DNA of 64,000 nt from CBDEUK01 sp965250225 (GCA_965250225.1 CBDFNQ010000037.1:1-64000); one strand, 5' to 3'; counted from the stretch's first letter, positions 1 through 9,018 are shown. Notes: a model not told the origin generated them from the sequence alone. Made by a program: numbers and translations.

Positions 1-686
1 CTGTCGCTGTACATCACATGGAAGCTCATTTATTAGCCCCCCTAATCGATTCTGATAGCATCGAATTTCCCTTTATTGCATTACTGGTTTCTGGCGGCCA
101 CACACAATTAGTACACGTCACAGACTTTGGTGATTATGAGTTGCTCGGAGAAACGCTTGATGATGCAGCCGGTGAAGCCTTTGATAAGACAGCCAAACTC
201 ATGGGACTGGATTATCCGGGCGGGCCAGCGGTTTCTGCCCTGGCCGAAAAAGGAAATTCCAGTCGTTTTCGATTTCCACGACCCATGACCGATCGTCCCG
301 GACTCGATTTCAGCTTCAGTGGATTGAAAACATTCACCGTCAATACCGTGAAAAAAGAACCAAACGATGATCAAACTCGTGCCGATATCGCCATGGCATT
401 CGTAGATGCCGTCGTGGATACACTAGTGATCAAATGCAAACGGGCATTGAAACAAACGGGGATGAAACGACTGGTCGTGGCCGGCGGCGTCAGTGCCAAC
501 AAACAACTACGCGAAGGTTTATACAAACTCGGTAACGAATTATCCACTGAGGTGTATTTTCCAACGACAGAATTTTGCACCGATAATGGCGCAATGATCG
601 CCTATACTGGCGCCTTGCATTTACAAAAAGGAATGTCTCAGCCATTGGATTTTCAAGCAACGCCAAGATGGCCATTAGCTAAATAG
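1..686 (+). CDS. tsaD: tRNA N6-threonylcarbamoyltransferase TsaD, C-terminal part (5' end outside window)
   Basis: TsaD transfers the threonylcarbamoyl group from TC-AMP to A37 of ANN-decoding tRNAs, working with TsaB and TsaE in the cytoplasm. The reading frame is open from the window edge and enters with VAVHHMEAHLLAP, the family's metal-binding His motif, so the ATG at 18 is internal and the true start lies upstream. Further family blocks follow: LLVSGGHTQL, DDAAGEAFDK, the SFSGLKT stretch, VVAGGVSANK, and a C-terminal FCTDNGAMIAY that contributes to nucleotide and metal binding. About 228 codons are visible of a usual 330 to 345. The assignment is secure; only the 5' end is missing. Confidence 0.96.
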   Translation, partial: VAVHHMEAHLLAPLIDSDSIEFPFIALLVSGGHTQLVHVTDFGDYELLGETLDDAAGEAFDKTAKLMGLDYPGGPAVSALAEKGNSSRFRFPRPMTDRPGLDFSFSGLKTFTVNTVKKEPNDDQTRADIAMAFVDAVVDTLVIKCKRALKQTGMKRLVVAGGVSANKQLREGLYKLGNELSTEVYFPTTEFCTDNGAMIAYTGALHLQKGMSQPLDFQATPRWPLAK

Positions 687-740
687 TTAAAAGAATCTGG
701 TTAAAAAAATAAATCCGTCACTACTAATTGACAACTATTT

Positions 741-986
741 TTATTTTTTTCTGGATCGTCTTTCTAAATCAACCTCTCTTGCCATCTTAATCATATCTAT
801 TCTAGCTTCTACCTTGGGTGGCATTGTTTCATTGGCCAGTTGTAATCCGGCCACTTCAACAAGTGCAGTTAGCGAGATTCCGCCATACGTACAAAATTCA
901 CGCCAACCTTCTATAGATTTTTTTGAGATTTTTACTGAGAGAATCTCTCTTTCTTCCGGAGAGTCAGTGTGTTTATTATTTTCCAT
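741..986 (-). CDS. Small ribbon-helix-helix-like protein, 81 aa
   Basis: I do not recognise a named family. The protein has a hydrophilic N-terminus, a short strand-like stretch (ILSVKISKKS, residues about 15-24), then two predicted helices (IEGWREFCTYGG and SLTALVEVAGLQLANE) and a basic tail ending ERRSRKK. A strand followed by two helices fits a ribbon-helix-helix DNA-binding fold, but that is inference. The gene is AT-rich and diverges from the STAS-like gene at 1151. The intervening DNA is full of inverted repeats that could be its own operators. No clear ribosome binding site precedes the ATG. Confidence 0.55.
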   Translation of the reverse strand: MENNKHTDSPEEREILSVKISKKSIEGWREFCTYGGISLTALVEVAGLQLANETMPPKVEARIDMIKMAREVDLERRSRKK

Positions 987-994
987 AGATAAAT

Positions 995-1097
995 ACTACT
1001 AGCTGCTGTAATACATATCAACTACACTGAAGTAGTTGCAACTAGTAGCAACATTTGCATACTAATGCACCTTAATCAGATAGATTTGCATCTGATT
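995..1097. repeat. Cluster of short inverted repeats in a divergent intergenic region
   Basis: Three dyads lie between the divergent genes at 986 and 1151. CAACTAC/GTAGTTG (1019-1038, 6-base loop) is nested inside ACTACTAG/CTAGTAG (995-1002 and 1042-1048). AATCAGAT/ATCTGATT (1074-1097, 8-base loop) follows. They may be operator sites or RNA hairpins. The position between a possible DNA-binding protein gene and its neighbour favours operators, but this is inference. Confidence 0.45.
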
Positions 1098-1150
1098 CAC
1101 CAATTATTCAACGAATATATTTAGTTTACTGTTTGTGTGAGGCAAAAAGT

Positions 1151-1516
1151 ATGACGTTTAAAATTAAAAAAAATGATAAACAACAAGCAATTTTCGTTGA
1201 GATGACAGGAAATATTGTTCTAGAAGAAAGACTGTCTATGCGTGATAAAGCCTTATCATTATATGATTCTACTGGATATAAGAATGTATTTTTAGATATG
1301 AATGACTGCAATCTGAATTTTGATATGAGAGATATTGTTAATTATGTACACAATTGCAAAGGCTTAGGAAAGATGAAGAAGTTAAGAATAAGTGGCGTTA
1401 TGAATTCAAAGGATAATGTTAGTAACTATATTCAACTATTTTTATCCTCTGTTGGTTATAGCATACATTTTTTCTATAGCCATGAAGAGGCAATTAAATG
1501 GCTAGAATCAACCTGA
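1151..1516 (+). CDS. STAS/SpoIIAA-like domain protein, 121 aa
   Basis: A small cytoplasmic protein resembling single-domain STAS or SpoIIAA-like proteins. It has an N-terminal strand pair (FKIKKNDKQQAIFVEMTGNIV), then alternating helices and strands (VFLDMNDCNLNFDMRDIVNYV, LRISGVMNS) and a C-terminal helix EEAIKWLES. The start at 1151 is preferred over the ATG at 1133 because GAGG sits 8 bases upstream of it. Such proteins act in protein-protein regulation or attach to membranes, but no partner is visible here. Base composition is more AT-rich than the neighbouring housekeeping genes, which suggests accessory DNA. Confidence 0.55.
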   Translation: MTFKIKKNDKQQAIFVEMTGNIVLEERLSMRDKALSLYDSTGYKNVFLDMNDCNLNFDMRDIVNYVHNCKGLGKMKKLRISGVMNSKDNVSNYIQLFLSSVGYSIHFFYSHEEAIKWLEST

Positions 1517-1611
1517 TTTAGTTAGATGTAAAAAAATTTACTTATTCCAGTTAAATACTGCATTAAAGGCGAAAAAACAACGTAAAAAACATCATGGATT
1601 GCGGCTGTAGC

Positions 1612-1682
1612 GAGAAAATGCTGGAAAATTTGCTCCAGACATTTTGACCCGAATATGTCCTATATTCGTCCTGCATTTCTCA
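1612..1682. repeat. Three-way-junction-like palindromic element
   Basis: An outer imperfect inverted repeat (GAGAAAATGCTGG at the left, CCTGCATTTCTC at the right) encloses two inner hairpins: CTGGA/TCCAG (about 1621-1638) and CGAATAT/ATATTCG (about 1650-1668). The element lies between convergent genes. It could be a small dispersed palindromic repeat or a bidirectional terminator region; no uridine run follows, so I favour the former. Confidence 0.4.
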
Positions 1683-1731
1683 CTCTCCCACCTTCCATGG
1701 TGGTCGCGCCACAATGACGAAATTAAGAGTA

Positions 1732-2817
1732 TCAATAAAAATCAAATTCAAAACTCACCGCTGGTTCAACATGCCCAGCCAACTCCAATACAAAATGTAC
1801 GGGTGCGTTCGCCTGCATACCTGTTGCAACATCAATATTATCATCGAGATATTCACCAGGTTTAAACCTTCTATAAGACACCATGCGCCCATCTGTGTCG
1901 TATAAACTTAGTTGTATATTTGGATAGGCAACGTTTGCATCGGATTGATTCGCCATAACGGCATTTACCAACAGACTGTCGGCAATGCGTGGATGTAATC
2001 GAACATCGCGGCTCACCAATTTTATCTTTGACAAGTCTTGATCACGATAAACGGAACAGTTCGCATAGGAACATAACTGTTTTACATAGGAGTATAACTG
2101 GGGATATTTCGGCAAAATACTATCACGATTAAACCAGAGTGCTTGAGTTGTTCCAACCAATAGTAAGAACAACACACCTGATGCCCAAAGATAATAACTG
2201 CTTCGTCCAGGAGTTTCTGTCTCCTCTTCGTAATATTCAACAGCGTATTCACTGTTCGCCAATTGAAAATCATCAACAGGCTCTTCCTCAAGCACAAGTT
2301 CGTTGGATAGTTCACGAAGTTCGTTTTCAAAATCTTCTGTATCGTCTTCCGTTTCATGAAATGGATTACTGGTTAAGTCATGAATCAACTCTTCCAGCTG
2401 TTCATCTTCGTCTGTTACTGTTTCTTCAGCAAACGTAAATTCTTTTTCGACTTCTGTGTCGTTGGCAGTTTTTATTATTAATGCTGCTAAAGCAGGATTT
2501 AATACATTTTGGCTTTCGGTTCTTTTACTACTAACAGGTTCTCCATCCGTATTTTCATATAACGCTTCTGGTTCTGGCACAACGGTATGAAACGTCTGTT
2601 CTTCTTCAATCGTATCGTCCAGGTCTGTTTCGTTTACCTTCTGATCATCTAACTGTTCCTGATCAGTGTTTTCATTTGCAACAGGTGCATCACTTAGCTC
2701 TTCAAGTGCATTAAATTGATTGCCACAATAACCACACATCACCAATCCGTTCGCAGCGTGTAATTGATCGGCACGTATGCGAAATTGTCTGTGACATTCG
2801 GTGCAAACGGTAAACAT
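1732..2817 (-). CDS. Zinc-ribbon (MJ0042-type) and DUF3426 domain membrane protein
   Basis: A 361-residue protein starting MFTVCTECHRQF. The N-terminal MJ0042-type zinc ribbon shows CxxC pairs (CTEC, then CGYC near residue 37). A long acidic, low-complexity stretch (about 45-220) follows, then one membrane segment (YYLWASGVLFLLLVGTTQAL) and a C-terminal DUF3426 domain with DVRLHPRIADSLLVNAVMAN. The frame is open upstream, but the ATG at 2817 is chosen because the zinc ribbon begins there and the longer version would run into prmA. The gene follows prmA by about 30 bases, a common arrangement in gammaproteobacteria. The molecular function is unknown. Confidence 0.85.
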   Translation of the reverse strand: MFTVCTECHRQFRIRADQLHAANGLVMCGYCGNQFNALEELSDAPVANENTDQEQLDDQKVNETDLDDTIEEEQTFHTVVPEPEALYENTDGEPVSSKRTESQNVLNPALAALIIKTANDTEVEKEFTFAEETVTDEDEQLEELIHDLTSNPFHETEDDTEDFENELRELSNELVLEEEPVDDFQLANSEYAVEYYEEETETPGRSSYYLWASGVLFLLLVGTTQALWFNRDSILPKYPQLYSYVKQLCSYANCSVYRDQDLSKIKLVSRDVRLHPRIADSLLVNAVMANQSDANVAYPNIQLSLYDTDGRMVSYRRFKPGEYLDDNIDVATGMQANAPVHFVLELAGHVEPAVSFEFDFY

Positions 2818-2848
2818 ATTTTTTAACGAGTAATTTGAACAGATATGA

Positions 2849-3730
2849 TCATTTTCTTGTCCCTTGTAACAACGCCCATTCCTGCTGCAAAACAGGTTCA
2901 CCCATAGTAAACCACTGAGTGTAGGCCGCCAAACATTCTTCGATTTGAGTAGCCAAGAGTCCGGATAAAACCAGTTGGCCATTACTTGGAATCAATGTTG
3001 AAAATTTCTCGACAAGCTCTAATAACGGATTCAATAAGACATTTGCCACAACAATATCGCATTGAGGCAATTGTAATTCACCACACAGGCCAACTGATAT
3101 TTGTTGCGTAAGATCATTCCGCTGAATGTTATCTTCAGCTGCTGTCACCGCCTGTTGATCGATATCAACGGCATACACCGCTCCAGCACCAAGCCGCGCC
3201 GCTGCCAGGGCTAAAATACCCGAACCACAGCCGTAATCGATCACTGTCTTGTCCTGAATATCATGGTCTACCAACCACTCGACACACAACCTTGTCGTCG
3301 CATGGGTGCCTGTTCCAAAGGCAAGACCGGGATCAAGAATTAACGGAGCCACTGTTGTGTCAGGTGGTTCTGTCCAACTGGGACAGATGCAAAGTTTTTC
3401 GCGATACCAGAGTAGCGGTTGTGACTTTTGATAGTCACCGACCCAATCCTGATCCTCAATCAATTCAATCTTGCGATCGAAAATAAAATCCGCACCAATA
3501 CGATCACGCAGACAAACCAGCAAGATGTCCAGATCAACATCATGGGGTAACAAACCACTGACTGATGTCGATTGCCACAGGGAACGAGTTTGATCGGTTA
3601 CATTATCGAAGATTTTTTCATCATTCGCCGCTGAGAAACTGACCGCGTTTGCGCCAAATAATTGCAGAAATTCGGCAAGGTCTTCCGCATGTTCTGCATC
3701 GGTCTCGATCGTTAGTTGCAGCCAGGGCAT
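2849..3730 (-). CDS. prmA: Ribosomal protein L11 methyltransferase
   Basis: PrmA trimethylates lysines and the N-terminus of ribosomal protein L11, using S-adenosylmethionine. The 293-residue length is normal. The N-terminal substrate-recognition domain (MPWLQLTIETDAEHAEDLAEFL) is followed by DPGLAFGTGTHATTRL and the SAM-binding motif VIDYGCGSGILALAAARLGA. VANVLLNPLLEL corresponds to the catalytic N/DPPY-like region of the family. It lies 22 bases downstream of accC in what appears to be one transcript (aroQ, accB, accC, prmA, zinc-ribbon gene). Confidence 0.97.
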   Translation of the reverse strand: MPWLQLTIETDAEHAEDLAEFLQLFGANAVSFSAANDEKIFDNVTDQTRSLWQSTSVSGLLPHDVDLDILLVCLRDRIGADFIFDRKIELIEDQDWVGDYQKSQPLLWYREKLCICPSWTEPPDTTVAPLILDPGLAFGTGTHATTRLCVEWLVDHDIQDKTVIDYGCGSGILALAAARLGAGAVYAVDIDQQAVTAAEDNIQRNDLTQQISVGLCGELQLPQCDIVVANVLLNPLLELVEKFSTLIPSNGQLVLSGLLATQIEECLAAYTQWFTMGEPVLQQEWALLQGTRK

Positions 3731-3752
3731 GGCAAATGAAATCAGGCTATCG

Positions 3753-5096
3753 CTATTTGATGCCTAGCTTGTTTTCCAGGTAATGGATGTCAGTGCCACC
3801 AGCTTGAAATGCTGCATCATCAATAATTTTTTGTTGTAACGGGATATTGGTTTTAATGCCATCGATCACAATCTCGGTCAATGCAGTATCCATACGGGCA
3901 AATGCCAGGGCACGATCTTCTGCATGGACGATTAATTTTCCAATCATTGAATCATAGTATGGCGGCACTTTATAACCATCATAGATATGTGTTTCAACCC
4001 GTACTCCAGGACCGCCGGGTGCATGATAATGCTCGATCGTGCCTGGACAAGGCATGAAGGTTTCAGGATCTTCTGCATTGATGCGACATTCGATAGCATG
4101 GCCACGGATAATGATGTCTTCCTGTTTAATACCCAGTTTTTCGCCATCGGCTATCTTCAATTGTTGTTTGAGGATATCGACACCCGTCACCATTTCTGTC
4201 ACCGGATGTTCGACCTGCACGCGAGTGTTCATTTCGATAAAAAAGAACTCACCTTCTTCAAACAAAAACTCAAAGGTTCCAGCTCCGCGATAACCTATGT
4301 CCTTACAGGCATCCACACAGCGCTGACCTATCTGTGCGCGTATTTCTGGTGTAATTCCGGGTGCAGGTGCTTCTTCAAGTACTTTTTGATGTCGACGTTG
4401 CATAGAACAGTCGCGTTCGCCGAGATGAATCACATTGCCATGTTCATCGGCCAGGATCTGGATCTCGATGTGTCGTGGTTGTTCGAGAAATTTTTCCATG
4501 TAAACATCCGGGTTGCCAAAGGCAATCCCAGCCTCAGAACGGGTCAGTGTCACGGCACTCTTTAACGCCGCTTCACTGTGGACAACACGCATGCCACGGC
4601 CACCACCACCACCAGAGGCCTTGATGATCACTGGATAGCCGATCTTTCTTGCCAACGGTATAAATTCATCGGGATTGTCTTCAAGCACGCCATCAGAACC
4701 AGGCAAACAGGGAATGCCAGCTTTTTTCATAGCAGAGATCGCAGAGACCTTGTCCCCCATAATACGGATGGTTTCTGCTTTGGGGCCAATGAAAATAAAA
4801 CCGCTCTGCTCAGTTCGTTCAGCAAAATCCGCGTTTTCTGACAAAAAACCATAACCCGGATGGATTGCAACAGCATCGGTGACCTCAGCAGCACTGATCA
4901 CGGCAGGAATGTTCAGATAACTATCGGCGCTCATTGCTGGACCAATGCAAACAGATTCATCTGCAAGAAAGACATGTTTTTGTTCGCGATCAGCTTCAGA
5001 ATAAACAGCAACGGTTTTGATACCGAGTTCGCGGCAGGCTCGTAAGATCCGTAAGGCTATTTCCCCACGATTGGCAATGACAACTTTATCCAGCAT
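3753..5096 (-). CDS. accC: Acetyl-CoA carboxylase, biotin carboxylase subunit
   Basis: AccC carries out ATP-dependent carboxylation of biotin on AccB with bicarbonate, the first half-reaction of malonyl-CoA synthesis. The 447-residue protein has the N-terminal pre-ATP-grasp domain (VVIANRGEIALRILRA), the ATP-grasp glycine-rich loop KASGGGGGRGMRVV near residue 160, and the catalytic EMNTRVQVEHPVTE near residue 290. The C-terminal domain is complete. It follows accB by about 58 bases, so the usual accBC pairing holds. The partner carboxyltransferase genes accA and accD are not in the window. Confidence 0.98.
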   Translation of the reverse strand: MLDKVVIANRGEIALRILRACRELGIKTVAVYSEADREQKHVFLADESVCIGPAMSADSYLNIPAVISAAEVTDAVAIHPGYGFLSENADFAERTEQSGFIFIGPKAETIRIMGDKVSAISAMKKAGIPCLPGSDGVLEDNPDEFIPLARKIGYPVIIKASGGGGGRGMRVVHSEAALKSAVTLTRSEAGIAFGNPDVYMEKFLEQPRHIEIQILADEHGNVIHLGERDCSMQRRHQKVLEEAPAPGITPEIRAQIGQRCVDACKDIGYRGAGTFEFLFEEGEFFFIEMNTRVQVEHPVTEMVTGVDILKQQLKIADGEKLGIKQEDIIIRGHAIECRINAEDPETFMPCPGTIEHYHAPGGPGVRVETHIYDGYKVPPYYDSMIGKLIVHAEDRALAFARMDTALTEIVIDGIKTNIPLQQKIIDDAAFQAGGTDIHYLENKLGIK

Positions 5097-5154
5097 AAAT
5101 ATTCAATAATTTTTCAATCAGGTTAGCTAACAGGTTTTTTTACCAACAAATAAC

Positions 5155-5613
5155 TCAACGAATGGTAAACAAGGCTTGGCCGTATTCAATAGGCTCGCCG
5201 TTTTCCACATGGGTCTTGGTTATTTCACCACTGATGTCGGTCTCGATTTGATTCATGATCTTCATCGCCTCAACCACACACAAGACATCTCCCTTGGATA
5301 CCTGTTTCCCCAACTGTACAAAAGGCGGCTCGCCCGGGCCAGAGGCCGCATAAAAAATTCCTACCATGGGTGCCTTAACGATATGACCTTCATCTACCGA
5401 TTCCGGGCTTGCAGCTACAGTCTCTTCGCCCGTAGAAGCTTGCGTTTGGATCGAGGGTACATGTACGACTTGCGGCGTTTGCACCATAGTCTGCGCAGCT
5501 GGAGACGCCTGACGACTGATCCGAACCGATTCTTCACCTTCACAGACTTCAATTTCGGTGACGCCAGATTCTTCCAAAAGCTCGATGAGTTTTTTTACTT
5601 TACGAATGTCCAT
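5155..5613 (-). CDS. accB: Biotin carboxyl carrier protein of acetyl-CoA carboxylase
   Basis: AccB carries the biotin that moves carboxylate between AccC and the AccAD carboxyltransferase. The 152-residue protein begins MDIRKVKKLIELLEESG, the usual N-terminal helix. A Pro/Ala/Thr-rich linker follows (about 35-75), then the biotinyl domain (VKAPMVGIFYAASGPGEPPFV) and the canonical biotinylation site VVEAMKIMNQIE. It sits between aroQ and accC, a very common gammaproteobacterial order. Confidence 0.98.
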   Translation of the reverse strand: MDIRKVKKLIELLEESGVTEIEVCEGEESVRISRQASPAAQTMVQTPQVVHVPSIQTQASTGEETVAASPESVDEGHIVKAPMVGIFYAASGPGEPPFVQLGKQVSKGDVLCVVEAMKIMNQIETDISGEITKTHVENGEPIEYGQALFTIR

Positions 5614-5640
5614 TTATGAAACTTCTCTCTGTTTTCTTGA

Positions 5641-6081
5641 TTAATTCGATAATTTACTAATTGCCGCCAGTAAAGCCAGCTCATAACCCATGGCGCCTAC
5701 TCCGCTGATCAAGCCAACAGCAATGTCTGACAGATAGGAATGCCGACGAAACTCTTCACGGGAATATACGTTCGACAGATGAACCTCTATGAATGGTATT
5801 TGAACCCCAAGAAAGGCATCGCGCAGCGCAATGCTCGTGTGGGTAAACGCACCTGGATTAATAATGATGAAATCCACGCCTGACTTTTTCGCGGCATGAA
5901 CACGATCTATCAATCTATGCTCAGCATTGGTCTGGAAACAGTCCAGTTGATGACCCGCTTTTTTGGCAAAATCTTTAATATGGCGATCAATTTCCACCAG
6001 GGTCGTCGAACCATAAACCTCAGGCTCACGTTCTCCCAGAAGATTCAGATTGGGACCATTTAATACCAGGAATTTTGCCAC
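5641..6081 (-). CDS. aroQ: Type II 3-dehydroquinate dehydratase
   Basis: AroQ reversibly dehydrates 3-dehydroquinate to 3-dehydroshikimate, the third step of the shikimate pathway. The 146-residue length matches the dodecameric type II enzymes. Visible motifs are LNGPNLNLLGEREPEVYG (catalytic Tyr loop), QTNAEHRLIDRVH, INPGAFTHTSIALRDAF and EVHLSNVYSREEFRRHSYLS. It leads the aroQ-accB-accC-prmA run and lies about 90 bases downstream of the TlpA-like gene. Confidence 0.97.
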   Translation of the reverse strand: MAKFLVLNGPNLNLLGEREPEVYGSTTLVEIDRHIKDFAKKAGHQLDCFQTNAEHRLIDRVHAAKKSGVDFIIINPGAFTHTSIALRDAFLGVQIPFIEVHLSNVYSREEFRRHSYLSDIAVGLISGVGAMGYELALLAAISKLSN

Positions 6082-6170
6082 GCCACCCTCGCTTTTATTA
6101 TTCTAATTATAGTGCAATTAGCTGCATCTTAGCAGAAGATAATCGCAGGTTCGAGGAATTTATAAGAAAT

Positions 6171-6734
6171 TCAAAGCAAAGAGTCGATGATCTCTCTGGC
6201 TTCTTTTATCGATACTGGGCCACGCCTGGTGAATTGAACAATACCCGATCGATCGATAATGACTGTATAGGGTAACGCGCCGAGTGTATTTCCATAGGAT
6301 TTTGCGATGGAAATAACGGACTGTTCTCCAACCAGGCTCGGATAATTCATACCGATCTCGTCGTAAAACGGCCTGACTTCTTCCGCCACCTGCAAGGCTA
6401 TACCGATAAATTGCAGCCCCTGCTCAGCATATTGATTTTGTAGATGAATAAATTCAGGAATTTCTTCCCTACAGGGTGGACACCAGGTAGCCCAAAAATT
6501 GATCACCAGAACTTTACCATCCCACCCTGATATATGCCGCACATCACCCCCAAGATCGGGCAGGCTAAAATCTGGGCGCGGCATGCCAATAATGCTTTTA
6601 TCATCCAGATTTACAGTTGAATTTTGTTCTTCAGTTGCTGATGTTCCCTGAAAATATTGTTGTAACTGAAAACCCGCGTAGGAAGCAATGGCCAGAATAG
6701 CAATAGCACCGGCGATGCTGAGTAATTTATTCAT
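6171..6734 (-). CDS. TlpA-like membrane-anchored thioredoxin
   Basis: A 187-residue periplasmic thioredoxin-fold protein of the TlpA/ResA type. Residues 1-28 form an uncleaved signal anchor (LLSIAGAIAILAIASYAGF). The thioredoxin domain carries WATWCPPCREE, the redox CPPC pair, and the cis-Pro region GALPYTVIIDRSG. Its start overlaps the dsbD stop by 4 bases, so it is very probably co-translated with dsbD and takes electrons from it. The likely role is reducing apocytochrome or another periplasmic disulfide. The exact substrate cannot be told. Confidence 0.92.
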   Translation of the reverse strand: MNKLLSIAGAIAILAIASYAGFQLQQYFQGTSATEEQNSTVNLDDKSIIGMPRPDFSLPDLGGDVRHISGWDGKVLVINFWATWCPPCREEIPEFIHLQNQYAEQGLQFIGIALQVAEEVRPFYDEIGMNYPSLVGEQSVISIAKSYGNTLGALPYTVIIDRSGIVQFTRRGPVSIKEAREIIDSLL

Positions 6735-8593
6735 AAAGCAGTGGCTTGTTTCACATGGAGTACAAATTCATCCGCTTCAACAAAACCGATCAGTCTATAC
6801 GGCAGGCGTTCTTCGGCGACATCGCTAAAAAACAAGATGGCCGGTGGGCCAAATAAATTAAAATGTTTCAGTAAGGCCTGATCAATTTGATCATTAGCTG
6901 TCACATCTACTTTAAGTAAAACCACATTTTTTAAACTCGCCTGAACAGCGGGATCGCTGAAGGTATATTTTTCCATTTCTTTGCACGTGATACACCAGTC
7001 CGCATAAAAATCGAGCATTACAGCCTTTCCATCCAGACTTGCCTCCTGCAATTTGGCATTTAGATCATTGAGACTTTTAATTTTATTAAACGCCAGTTCT
7101 TTTGATACTGTCTCTCCTGAAGAAAGATTATCCAGTGGCTTGAAGACATCATTACCACCAGTTGCTGCACCGATGATCAAGATGCTGCCATAAACCAGCA
7201 ACGCCAAACCGATGCCTTTCCACAAACGTGGCCAACGACTGGACGTCTCCAGTTTATCCAGTGCGCCCATATAGATTGCTGTGACTATCAATAATATTCC
7301 CCAGAGAATTAAGGTTATGAACCCTGGTAATATGCGCTCCAGAAACCAGATAGCAACACCTAACAGAATGACACCAAACACAGCCTTAATGGCGTCCATC
7401 CAGCCACCAGCTTTGGGTAATAACTTACCTGCAGAGGTGCCAATGATTAATAAAGGAACACCCAATCCCAGGCCCATAGAAAATAAGGCCAGACCACCGA
7501 GCAAGGCATTACCGGTTTGACTGATATACAACAAGGCCCCGGCCAGAGGAGGCGCAACACACGGACCAACGATGATAGCCGACAAGACTCCCATTAACGC
7601 TGTGCCATGGTATGAACCGGTTTTTTGATCATTCGATAAGGCATTCAAACGCGATTGAATTGCACTCGGCAATTGCAATTCATAAAAACCAAACATTGAT
7701 AGGGCGAGTAAAACAAACACCAGGCAAAAACCCGAAATAACCCAGACGTTCTGTGATGCTGCCTGCAGATTAAAATGAAACGAACCAGCTATCACACCAA
7801 GAACAGCATAAGTTAACGCCATTGCCAGCACATACACCAGAGACAACATAAAAGCATGGCGGGTTGTTAAGTCTTTACCTTGGCCCACGATGATGCCGGA
7901 CAAGATAGGGATCATCGGGAAGATACAGGGTGTTAAAGAAAGCAAAAAACCAAAACCAAAAAAGACGAATAGATTTATCAACAGGCTTTTTTCCGCCAGT
8001 TGCCTGGTGATCGCATCTTGTTCAGACAGCTTTAATCCTGTTTGCAATGGATCAATGCCTAAATTCTTATCTGCACCAGTTGCATTATTCAGTTCTGCCT
8101 CAGCCATCACTTCTGGCAAAACAAAATCAACCAGCTTTTTAATCGGTGGGTAACAAATAGAATTATCTTTACAACCCTGGTAAGCCACCTCTAATTGAAA
8201 ATTTTGTGACCCATTCTCCGCTCGTACGACAGGTATCGTCATTTCTGTCAGACCGGTATTTACCACCACCGTACCGAAAGACGGGTCTTCTTTTTCTTTG
8301 CCATCGGGCAGGCTGTATTCGCCGATCTGTACAGACCCGGTCATAGAATCGAAGCCAAAACGATTTTGATAAAGATAATAACCTGGCTCTATCTTCCACG
8401 TAAGGCGTAACTGGTTCGCATCAAGCACTTCTCCACTCAACACAAACGCCTGTTCCGGATCGAGAATTTCATTTTCTATGGAACCTTCGTTGGAAAATAT
8501 TTCACCGAACTTATCTCCAAGCGATAGAGCATGGACTGGGCTGACTAGTAAACCGATAAAAAGGGATAAAAATATGAACCGTACGCTATTCAT
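6731..8593 (-). CDS. dsbD: Thiol:disulfide interchange protein DsbD
   Basis: DsbD moves electrons from cytoplasmic thioredoxin across the inner membrane to periplasmic thiol proteins. The 620-residue protein has a signal peptide (FIFLSLFIGLLVSPVHA) and an N-terminal immunoglobulin-like domain with the Cys pair in GCKDNSICYPP. The eight-helix membrane domain has the paired cysteines in TPCIFP and GPCVAPP, and the C-terminal thioredoxin domain has YADWCITCKEME. All three functional Cys pairs are present. It overlaps both neighbours by 4 bases (cutA upstream, the TlpA-like gene downstream), a tightly coupled operon. Confidence 0.97.
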   Translation of the reverse strand: MNSVRFIFLSLFIGLLVSPVHALSLGDKFGEIFSNEGSIENEILDPEQAFVLSGEVLDANQLRLTWKIEPGYYLYQNRFGFDSMTGSVQIGEYSLPDGKEKEDPSFGTVVVNTGLTEMTIPVVRAENGSQNFQLEVAYQGCKDNSICYPPIKKLVDFVLPEVMAEAELNNATGADKNLGIDPLQTGLKLSEQDAITRQLAEKSLLINLFVFFGFGFLLSLTPCIFPMIPILSGIIVGQGKDLTTRHAFMLSLVYVLAMALTYAVLGVIAGSFHFNLQAASQNVWVISGFCLVFVLLALSMFGFYELQLPSAIQSRLNALSNDQKTGSYHGTALMGVLSAIIVGPCVAPPLAGALLYISQTGNALLGGLALFSMGLGLGVPLLIIGTSAGKLLPKAGGWMDAIKAVFGVILLGVAIWFLERILPGFITLILWGILLIVTAIYMGALDKLETSSRWPRLWKGIGLALLVYGSILIIGAATGGNDVFKPLDNLSSGETVSKELAFNKIKSLNDLNAKLQEASLDGKAVMLDFYADWCITCKEMEKYTFSDPAVQASLKNVVLLKVDVTANDQIDQALLKHFNLFGPPAILFFSDVAEERLPYRLIGFVEADEFVLHVKQATAL

Positions 8594-8922
8594 TTTGAAA
8601 TAATGTTCTCAGATAACCAGTTAAGATAAGATTCAGAACCTGCCTCGATAGGGACTGCGATTATCTCTGGAAGTTCGTAGGAATGCGACGCCAATATCGC
8701 AGCTTCCACATCATCCAGCCGGCTTTTTTCTGTCTTGATGATCAGTAGCACTTCCCTGTCGGTCTGCAGTTTTCCCCGCCATTGATAAAGTGACTCCAGA
8801 CCGGACACCACGTTGACACAAGCGGCCAATGATTCCACCACCAGCTTTTCTGCGATTACCCTGGCAGCCGCTGCATCTGGACAGGTACAAAACACCAAAA
8901 TATATTGCTCGGTCTGGATCAT
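8590..8922 (-). CDS. cutA: Divalent-cation tolerance protein CutA
   Basis: CutA is a small trimeric PII-like cytoplasmic protein linked genetically to copper and other divalent-cation tolerance; its biochemical role is still debated. The 110-residue length is typical. Family features are VFCTCPDAAAARVIAEKLV, LAACVNVVSGLESLYQWRGKL, EVLLIIKTEKSRLDDVEAAI and SYELPEIIAVPIEAGSESYL. It is the first gene of the cutA-dsbD-tlpA run, overlapping dsbD by 4 bases, and diverges from fxsA. Confidence 0.96.
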   Translation of the reverse strand: MIQTEQYILVFCTCPDAAAARVIAEKLVVESLAACVNVVSGLESLYQWRGKLQTDREVLLIIKTEKSRLDDVEAAILASHSYELPEIIAVPIEAGSESYLNWLSENIISK

Positions 8923-9018
8923 AATTTAGTCGATCTCACGATATCAGTTTGATTCCTGCAACGATAATGGTAAAACACTGGATCATAACGTGAGCTCATC
9001 ACCAAAGGCGACTTAATT

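Noticed and set aside
3987..4565. A 192-codon frame on the plus strand inside accC.
   Set aside because: It is antisense to a fully conserved biotin carboxylase; no independent start signal or family likeness.
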